From Marinospirillum sp. (GTDB taxonomy: Bacteria > Pseudomonadota > Gammaproteobacteria > Pseudomonadales > Halomonadaceae), in the NCBI GenBank assembly GCA_007116195.1, contig SKIX01000055.1:1-11935 (forward strand): a DNA stretch of 11,935 nucleotides, in the 5' to 3' direction. Position numbers and translations under genes: made by a program. Position 1 is the first letter of the stretch, and every line of letters starts with the position of its first letter. Of this stretch, positions 6,196 through 11,935 are shown piece after piece. The notes below the pieces were generated by a model, which saw only the letters and a list, made by a program, of their open reading frames with translations, ran no database searches and was not told the origin of the DNA.

Positions 6196-7431
6196 TTAGC
6201 CACCAAAGTCATCCAAGAGTACATTTTCAGGTTCTACGCCCATGTCTTCCATCAGCTTAATAACTGCAGCGTTCATCATGGGTGGTCCACACATGTAGTA
6301 CTCGCAATCCTCGGGTGCAGGGTGATCCTTCAGATAGTTCTCATAAAGAACATTATGGATAAACCCAGTCGGGCCTGTCCAATTATCTTCTGGCAGAGGA
6401 TCAGACAAGGCTAAATGCCAACTGAAGTTTTCGTTCTCTTCGGCTAGCTTATCGAACTCTTCAACATAGAAGGCTTCACGCAGTGAACGAGCACCATACC
6501 AGAAGCTGATTTTACGCTTAGATTTCAGACGCTTAAGCTGATCAAAGATGTGCGAACGCATAGGTGCCATACCTGCGCCACCACCCACGAAAACCATTTC
6601 GTTATCAGTGTCCTTAGCAAAGAATTCACCGAAGGGCCCCATCACATCAATTTTATCGCCTGGCTTCAGACTGAAAACGTAGGACGACATAATTCCAGGT
6701 GGCAGATCATCACGTCCAGGAGGGGGTGTAGCAATACGAATATTAAACTTCACCAAACCCTTCTCTTCAGGATAGTTAGCCATGGAGTAAGCACGAATCG
6801 TGGGCTCAGTAACCTTAGAAACGTATTTCCAGACATTAAACTTATCCCAATCAGGGTGGTACTCTTCTTCAATGTCAAAGTCCTTGTAGTGAACTTCATG
6901 CGGCGGGCACTCCAGCTGCACATAGCCACCAGCGCGGAAATCAACATCCTCACCCTCAGGGAGTTTCAACGTCAGTTCTTTAATGAAGGTCGCAACATTG
7001 GGGTTAGACACGACTTCACAAGTCCAGCGTTTAACACCAAAAATTTCTTCATCAACCTCAATTTTCATATCCTGTTTAACAGGAACCTGACAGGACAGAC
7101 GCCAACCTTCTTTCTTTTCACCCATAGTAAAGGCAGATTCTTCAGTGGGGAGTATTGAGCCACCCCCCTCAATCACCTTACAGATACACTGGGCGCAAGA
7201 ACCGCCACCACCACAAGCAGAAGACAAAAAGATGCCATTAGCTGCCAAGGTGTTGAGCAGCTTACTGCCTGCTGGTGTTGTAATGGTGTGCTCAGGGTCG
7301 CCATTGATTTCAATCGTGACATCACCCGAACTAACTAGCTTACTGCGAGCGCCCAAGATCACGAGTACGAGCGAGAGCACGACCACCGTGAACATGACGA
7401 CACCCAGCAGGATAATCGTTGAGTCAACCAT
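6196..7431 (-). CDS. nqrF: Na+-NQR subunit F (NADH dehydrogenase, FAD and 2Fe-2S)
   Basis: NqrF takes hydride from NADH onto FAD and passes single electrons through a 2Fe-2S centre towards the other Nqr subunits. The 411 residues show an N-terminal transmembrane helix (about 5-28), a ferredoxin domain with ligands Cys73, Cys79, Cys82 and Cys114 ([12 protein letters not shown] and LSCQV), the FAD-binding RAYSMAN (213-219), the NADH-binding [10 protein letters not shown] (283-292) and CGPPMM (381-386), and the conserved end DDFGG. All redox ligands are present and length is normal. AAGGG lies 7 bases before the ATG. It is separated from nqrE by 34 bases, the widest gap among nqrA-F, and is followed by a terminator. 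Confidence 0.97.
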   Translation of the reverse strand: MVDSTIILLGVVMFTVVVLSLVLVILGARSKLVSSGDVTIEINGDPEHTITTPAGSKLLNTLAANGIFLSSACGGGGSCAQCICKVIEGGGSILPTEESAFTMGEKKEGWRLSCQVPVKQDMKIEVDEEIFGVKRWTCEVVSNPNVATFIKELTLKLPEGEDVDFRAGGYVQLECPPHEVHYKDFDIEEEYHPDWDKFNVWKYVSKVTEPTIRAYSMANYPEEKGLVKFNIRIATPPPGRDDLPPGIMSSYVFSLKPGDKIDVMGPFGEFFAKDTDNEMVFVGGGAGMAPMRSHIFDQLKRLKSKRKISFWYGARSLREAFYVEEFDKLAEENENFSWHLALSDPLPEDNWTGPTGFIHNVLYENYLKDHPAPEDCEYYMCGPPMMNAAVIKLMEDMGVEPENVLLDDFGG

Positions 7432-7465
7432 ATTAATACCCTTTTATTAACCTGTTCATCGGCGC

Positions 7466-8086
7466 TTACAGCTGCACGCCCGAGAAGGACATGAAGCCTA
7501 AGGACATGAGACCGGTAACGATAAAAGTGATACCCAAGCCCTGAAGACCGACAGGAATATCGCTGTACTTGAGCTTTTCACGAATACCAGCCAAAGCCAC
7601 GATGGCTAGAGCCCAACCAACACCAGCACCCGTACCATATACCAAGGACTCACCCAGGTTATAGTCACGTTCAACCATGAACAGCGAGGCACCTAAAATG
7701 GCACAGTTTACCGTGATTAGCGGCAAGAATACGCCCAAAGCGTTATAGAGCGCTGGCACATACTTATCCAGAAACATTTCCAGAATTTGTACCAGAGCTG
7801 CAATAACCCCGATGTAGCTCAAGAGACCCAAAAACGACAGATCGATCTCTTCTGCACCGGAAATACCAGTCCAGGCCAGGGCACCTTCACGCAACAGGAA
7901 GTTGTAGATCAGGTTGTTGACTGGCACGGTAATCGCCAGCACCACCACCACGGCGACACCTAGACCAAAGGCAGCATCCACTTTTTTAGATACCGCCAGG
8001 AAGGTACACATGCCCAGGAAGAAGGCCAAGGCCATGTTCTCCACAAAGACAGCGGTAATGAACAGTGATAAAAAGTGTTCAAACAT
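7466..8086 (-). CDS. nqrE: Na+-NQR subunit E
   Basis: NqrE is a six-helix integral membrane subunit that with NqrD forms the pseudo-symmetric core holding an intramembrane iron centre. It starts [30 protein letters not shown] in outline, with Cys27 in GMCTF and Cys128 in TVNCAILGA. These correspond to the paired cysteines known to bind iron. The end [11 protein letters not shown] is the same as I recall from Vibrio NqrE. At 206 residues it is a few longer than the roughly 198 of Vibrio; the extra residues seem to be in the loop [20 protein letters not shown] (66-85). AGGGAGG precedes the ATG by 11 bases, inside the end of nqrD, with a 3-base gap between the genes. Confidence 0.97.
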   Translation of the reverse strand: MFEHFLSLFITAVFVENMALAFFLGMCTFLAVSKKVDAAFGLGVAVVVVLAITVPVNNLIYNFLLREGALAWTGISGAEEIDLSFLGLLSYIGVIAALVQILEMFLDKYVPALYNALGVFLPLITVNCAILGASLFMVERDYNLGESLVYGTGAGVGWALAIVALAGIREKLKYSDIPVGLQGLGITFIVTGLMSLGFMSFSGVQL

Positions 8087-8089
8087 GAC

Positions 8090-8758
8090 TTATAAAACCT
8101 CCCTGGGTTTAGTGTTCGCCTGAATCTTGAACTCATCATGCTCTACTTGATCAGGATACCAAGAGCGGATAACCCAGATCATCAGACCTATGATAAAGAA
8201 GGCTGAGGGTGGCAACAGCATCATGCCATTAGCAACATACCAACCGCCATCACCAGTCAAGCTAAAGATCTGTACGCCAAAGAGGCTTCCCGCACCAAAT
8301 AGCTCACGGAAAAAGCCGACGATCAGCAGTACCACACCATAGCCCAAAGCATTACCCACACCATCAATAAAGCTCATGCCAGGCCCATTCTGCATGGCAT
8401 AGGCTTCAGCACGACCCAGGATAATACAGTTGGTAATGATCAGGCCTACGAAAACCGACAGCTGACGACTGATATCATAAGCAAAGGCTTTCAGGAACTG
8501 ATCCACCACGATAACCAGCGAAGCGATAATCGTGATCTGCACGATAATACGAATACTGCTAGGAATGTGGTTACGAATCAGTGAAACAAAGGTATTGGAC
8601 AGAGCCAATACAAAGATAACCGCTAGCGTCATGACCACCGCAACATTCATACTGGTGGTGACTGCAAGGGCCGAACAAACACCCAGTACCTGAAGAGCAA
8701 TAGGGTTGTTCTTAAAAATTGGGCTTAAAACTATTTCTTTAGGTTTTTCAGTTGCCAT
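8090..8758 (-). CDS. nqrD: Na+-NQR subunit D
   Basis: NqrD is the integral membrane partner of NqrE and contributes two of the cysteines that bind the intramembrane iron centre. Here these are Cys28 (VLGVCSAL) and Cys111 ([14 protein letters not shown]). The 222 residues hold about six hydrophobic helices between 20 and 200, with conserved [13 protein letters not shown] (149-161). The tail after YPDQ (201-204) is charged ([14 protein letters not shown]) and cytoplasmic. Vibrio NqrD has about 210 residues, so the tail is somewhat longer here. GGGAG lies 7 bases before the ATG, inside the last codons of nqrC; the gap is 2 bases, so translation is probably coupled. Confidence 0.97.
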   Translation of the reverse strand: MATEKPKEIVLSPIFKNNPIALQVLGVCSALAVTTSMNVAVVMTLAVIFVLALSNTFVSLIRNHIPSSIRIIVQITIIASLVIVVDQFLKAFAYDISRQLSVFVGLIITNCIILGRAEAYAMQNGPGMSFIDGVGNALGYGVVLLIVGFFRELFGAGSLFGVQIFSLTGDGGWYVANGMMLLPPSAFFIIGLMIWVIRSWYPDQVEHDEFKIQANTKPREVL

Positions 8759-8760
8759 GA

Positions 8761-9525
8761 TTAAACTCCCTGCCGAAATTTAGCGAGGAAAGCACCATAA
8801 CCCTGCTCACCCGTCCAGAAGCGCAGCAGATTGGTAACGCCACGAGCAGTTAGCGTTGCGCCAGCTAGCGTATCAACTTCATGCTTGGGGTCAGGATTAC
8901 TTGCCAGGCCTAAACGCGGCTGGTGAGTACCTTCTTCATAAACTTTTTTACCAGGCCACTGGCCAATCCAGCGTGGGTTATCTACCTCACCACCCAAACC
9001 TGGAGTCTCGGCATGATCATGGAAACCTAAGCCAGCAATAGTATTGGCATCACCTTCCAGGGCCAAAAAGCCATGCAGGGTAGACCAAAGGCCCGCTCCA
9101 CGAACCGGTAGGATAATACGATCAGGGTTATCAATATCACCGACCAGATAGACCAAACCGTAACGCTCCAAGCGACGTATGCCAGCTGGATCCTGATCTA
9201 AGCGATCCGACATGGCAGGGTCATTAGCAGCACGCAGCTGCTCATACTCGGCAGCGCTGATCTCATCGGTAAACTCACCGGTACGCAGATCAACAACACG
9301 CACGTGAATTTGATCAAACAGCTCATTGACTCGTTCTCGAGTTGCATCGCGCGGTTCAATCAAGCCACCTGCCAGCAGAATATTAGTCCGCTGGTTATGC
9401 AGCTGATTCGCTTCTTGGCGATCTTTCAAAGCCACTGCTGCACCTGAAACGATAACCGAGCAAACCAGACACAGGACAAAGGCGACTGTGAAGATATTTT
9501 TGATAGAGTCTTTGTTCTTAGACAT
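8761..9525 (-). CDS. nqrC: Na+-NQR subunit C (covalent FMN)
   Basis: NqrC carries a covalently bound FMN that takes part in electron transfer between NqrF and NqrB. The 254 residues have one N-terminal transmembrane helix (about 11-31) and a periplasmic FMN-binding domain with [20 protein letters not shown] (167-186). The flavinylation motif is at 218-224, Asp-Thr-Leu-Ala-Gly-Ala-Thr; Thr224 is the expected FMN acceptor. The position before GAT is Ala where the family usually has Ser or Thr. Attachment requires the ApbE flavin transferase, which is not encoded in this window. The ATG overlaps the nqrB stop by 8 bases, with GGAGG 10 bases upstream inside nqrB, so the two are translationally coupled. 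Confidence 0.96.
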   Translation of the reverse strand: MSKNKDSIKNIFTVAFVLCLVCSVIVSGAAVALKDRQEANQLHNQRTNILLAGGLIEPRDATRERVNELFDQIHVRVVDLRTGEFTDEISAAEYEQLRAANDPAMSDRLDQDPAGIRRLERYGLVYLVGDIDNPDRIILPVRGAGLWSTLHGFLALEGDANTIAGLGFHDHAETPGLGGEVDNPRWIGQWPGKKVYEEGTHQPRLGLASNPDPKHEVDTLAGATLTARGVTNLLRFWTGEQGYGAFLAKFRQGV

Positions 9526-10723
9526 TGCGTAACATCCTCCGCTTAATATTCGCCTTGACCACCAGATTATCGATTAGCGGTGCAAAGAGGTTAGCAAACA
9601 GGATAGCCAGCATAATGCCTTCAGGGAAAGCTGGGTTAATAACACGTATCAGTACCGTCATAACACCGATCAGTGCACCAAACACCAGCTTACCCTGATT
9701 GGTCATAGAGGCAGAGACAGGATCTGTCGCCATAAACACCATACCAAAGGCAAAACCACCCAAAACCAGATGCCAGTGCCAGGGCATAGCAAACATAGCG
9801 TTGGTTTCTGAACCGATCATATTGAACAGCAGAGAAGTAGCTATCATCCCCAACAATACACCCGCCATGATCCGCCAGGAAGCGATACGCGTGAGCAGCA
9901 AGACGGCACCACCGATAAAGATAGCGAGGGTTGAGGTCTCACCAATCGAGCCAGGGATAGTCCCAACAAAAGCCTCCCACCAGGTGTACTGCTGCTGCAG
10001 CGCAGCCATGCCATCTTGGTAAGCAACTGACAGGGCTGTAGCCCCTGTGTAGCCATCAGCAGCAACCCAAACCGCATCACCCGAAATTTCTGCCGGATAA
10101 GCAAAATAAAGGAAAGCACGACCGGTCAACGCAGGGTTAAGGAAATTCTTACCCGTGCCACCAAAGATTTCTTTACCGATCACCACACCGAAGGTAATGC
10201 CCAAGGCAACCTGCCACAGAGGGATATTGGTAGGCAGAATCAGTGCAAAAAGTACCGAAGTAACAAAGAAGCCTTCATTGACTTCGTGACCACGGCGCAT
10301 GGCAAATAACACTTCCCAGAAGCCACCGACGATAAAAGTCACGGCATAAATAGGAATAAAGTAGGTTGCACCATGAATAATGTTGTCCCAGACGCTGGTG
10401 GGGTCATAGTCCCCTGCACCTAAGAGCACAACAAAGCTTTCACGCAGTCCACCTAAAGAGCCAAAGCCAGCATCTATCGCTGTATTGGCTTGGTAACCAG
10501 CATTCCACATACCAAAGAACATGGCCGGAAAGGTACAGAACCAAACGGTAATCATAATCCGTTTAAGATCAACACCATCGCGGACAAAGGCCGTGGTTTT
10601 AGCAACACTGGGCGGAGTGTAGAAAATTGTATCTACAGCTTCATAGAGCGCATACCAGCTTTCATATTTACCACCTTTATGAAAGTGAGGCTCCATAGCA
10701 TCGAGAAGTTTGCGAATACTCAT
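9518..10723 (-). CDS. nqrB: Na+-NQR subunit B (covalent FMN, quinone side)
   Basis: NqrB is the large membrane subunit with a covalent FMN and riboflavin, and is central to ubiquinone reduction and Na+ translocation. The 401 residues begin with a soluble N-terminus ([18 protein letters not shown]) and then about ten membrane helices. The FMN motif DGYTGAT is at 223-229, with Thr229 as acceptor, matching the ApbE consensus. [20 protein letters not shown] (145-164) is the conserved region linked in Vibrio to inhibitor binding, and its glycine is retained. [22 protein letters not shown] (318-339) is also typical. GAGG lies 10 bases before the ATG, within the end of nqrA; the gap to nqrA is 5 bases. 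Confidence 0.97.
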   Translation of the reverse strand: MSIRKLLDAMEPHFHKGGKYESWYALYEAVDTIFYTPPSVAKTTAFVRDGVDLKRIMITVWFCTFPAMFFGMWNAGYQANTAIDAGFGSLGGLRESFVVLLGAGDYDPTSVWDNIIHGATYFIPIYAVTFIVGGFWEVLFAMRRGHEVNEGFFVTSVLFALILPTNIPLWQVALGITFGVVIGKEIFGGTGKNFLNPALTGRAFLYFAYPAEISGDAVWVAADGYTGATALSVAYQDGMAALQQQYTWWEAFVGTIPGSIGETSTLAIFIGGAVLLLTRIASWRIMAGVLLGMIATSLLFNMIGSETNAMFAMPWHWHLVLGGFAFGMVFMATDPVSASMTNQGKLVFGALIGVMTVLIRVINPAFPEGIMLAILFANLFAPLIDNLVVKANIKRRMLRNV

Positions 10724-10728
10724 CCTTA

Positions 10729-11935
10729 TCAGGCCTCTTTTTCAATCAGCGTCAGGTTGTCACGCAGGATGGGACCATATTCATACTTGCCAGGGCACAC
10801 ATAGGTACACAAAGCGAGGTCTTCTTCATCCAACTCTAAACAACCTAGCTGCATCGCCACTTCAATGTCACCGACGATCAGTGAACGCAGCAGTTGTGTG
10901 GGCAGAATATCCAGCGGCATAACTTTCTCGTAATTACCTACCGGCACCATGGCTCGCTCAGAACCGTTAGTCGAAGTAGTCGGAGAAAAGGCTTTACCTA
11001 AGCCCAAGAAGCTAGACAGGTAGATACCCATCACCGAATGGCGGTTACTACCCGGTAAACCTGGCGATAGCCAGCCCATCAACAGGCGCTTACTACCTTC
11101 TTCCAATACGCTGACCTGATTGTGATAGCGACCCAAGAAAGCCACAGCATCATCCGCTGCACGGCCGCTAAATACCGAACCAGAAATTACTTGGCTGTTT
11201 TTAGGGCTATTCACTTCGCCTGCTAAGAGATCTGTTACGCTTGCACCCAAACGAGTACGCACTAAACGTGGATCCTTAACCAAAGGGCCCGCAAGAGCAA
11301 CCACGCGATCACTAGCAAGTTTACCGCTCAAAAAGAGCTTACCGAAGGCGATCACATCTTGATAACCCAGGTGCCAAACTTGCTTATTAGCGCTTACTGG
11401 ATCGAGGAAGTGGATGTGAGTACCGACCAAACCTGCTGGATGCTTGCCTTCAAATTCAGCAACTTCGAAGTTTCCACCCGAAATAACAGGAATATCCTTG
11501 CCAGCTTGTTTGCAGATAAAAGTTTTACCTGCAGTCAACTTGCTCACCACTTTAAGACCAGCCAAGAAAGCTTGCTTATCTTCAGCAATGACAACAGCAG
11601 GATCTGCAGCTAAAGGATGCGTATCGATCGCTGTGACAAACACGGAGTTAGGCTGAGCATCCAGCGCAGGAACGCGACTGAAAGGACGGGTACGCAATGC
11701 AGTCCATTGGCCTGAATCAACCAACTGCTGCTGAACTTGCTCACGCGTCAAGCTATCTAACTGCTCCTCAGAGTAAGAAGTAAAGCTTACCTCCTCACCC
11801 TTAGTGTCCACTTCGATCACTACGGATTGCAACGCACGCCGGTAGCCGCGATTAATCGCAGTCACCGTGCCTGCTGCAGGTGCCGTGTACTGCACACCTG
11901 GCGTTTTCTTATCCGTAAAGAGGATCTGACCCAAT
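10729..11935 (-). CDS. nqrA: Na+-NQR subunit A (5' end outside the window)
   Basis: NqrA is the cytoplasmic-side subunit without classical cofactors that is needed for ubiquinone reduction. The frame is open at the right edge and 401 residues are visible. Full NqrA proteins have about 446, so about 45 N-terminal residues lie beyond 11935. The first visible codon, TTG at 11934-11932, is an internal leucine and not a start. Family landmarks are [17 protein letters not shown] near the visible start, [54 protein letters not shown], and the cysteine-containing end [28 protein letters not shown] (split here by description; Cys-x4-Cys near the C-terminus). It is the promoter-proximal gene of nqrABCDEF, and its promoter is outside the window. 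Confidence 0.96.
   Translation of the reverse strand, partial: LGQILFTDKKTPGVQYTAPAAGTVTAINRGYRRALQSVVIEVDTKGEEVSFTSYSEEQLDSLTREQVQQQLVDSGQWTALRTRPFSRVPALDAQPNSVFVTAIDTHPLAADPAVVIAEDKQAFLAGLKVVSKLTAGKTFICKQAGKDIPVISGGNFEVAEFEGKHPAGLVGTHIHFLDPVSANKQVWHLGYQDVIAFGKLFLSGKLASDRVVALAGPLVKDPRLVRTRLGASVTDLLAGEVNSPKNSQVISGSVFSGRAADDAVAFLGRYHNQVSVLEEGSKRLLMGWLSPGLPGSNRHSVMGIYLSSFLGLGKAFSPTTSTNGSERAMVPVGNYEKVMPLDILPTQLLRSLIVGDIEVAMQLGCLELDEEDLALCTYVCPGKYEYGPILRDNLTLIEKEA

Noticed and set aside
6550..7158. Long plus-strand open frame (202 codons) opposite nqrF
   Set aside because: It is the antisense of nqrF, whose domains and redox ligands are complete; the translation has no recognisable features.
10729..11934. 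nqrA as a complete gene starting at 11934
   Set aside because: The first codon there is TTG in the middle of the NqrA N-terminal domain; about 45 residues are missing, so the true start lies outside the window.

Overview
This is chromosomal DNA of a gammaproteobacterium. The gene order (comEC, DUF2062, lolCD, tus-like, sthA, nqrM, nqrF to nqrA) resembles the comEC-lol-sth-nqr neighbourhood I recall from Pseudomonas. The moderate base composition (roughly half G+C) and the Na+-pumping NADH dehydrogenase suggest a marine or halophilic member of the Oceanospirillales/Pseudomonadales. I assign no genus. I see no RNA gene, CRISPR array, insertion sequence or prophage.

Left part (1-3383): the 5' end of comEC (DNA-uptake channel) runs off the left edge on the minus strand. 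It is divergent from a small DUF2062 membrane protein gene on the plus strand (895-1440). That gene converges on lolD, which overlaps the upstream lolC/E gene by 8 bases. Together these encode the inner-membrane ABC machine that releases lipoproteins to the LolA/LolB route. Only one membrane-subunit gene is present, where many gammaproteobacteria have separate lolC and lolE.

Middle part (3384-5861): a plus-strand gene (3440-4309) encodes a protein I align by eye, from memory, with the Tus replication-fork-arrest protein. It shares a 56-base divergent region with lolC/E and ends against sthA, with two perfect hairpins in the gap. sthA encodes the soluble transhydrogenase that moves reducing equivalents between NADPH and NADH.

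Right part (5862-11935): nqrM and the nqrFEDCBA genes lie on the minus strand. Transcription enters from the right, beyond the window, at nqrA, whose first 45 or so codons are missing. nqrA to nqrE are tightly packed (gaps of 2-5 bases and one 8-base overlap). nqrF follows after 34 bases, then an intrinsic terminator, then the maturation factor nqrM. The usual apbE (FMN transferase) gene between nqrF and nqrM is absent. Functionally, SthA, Nqr and NqrM form a redox and energy cluster: NADH made by metabolism or by SthA is oxidised by Nqr, which reduces ubiquinone and pumps Na+.

Most of the window is well-known housekeeping sequence, and I do not see an undescribed multi-gene system. The points most worth a second look are the Tus-like gene outside the enterobacteria, the single LolC/E protein with a LolC-type hook, the loss of apbE combined with a terminator before nqrM, and a sharp G+C step inside comEC.
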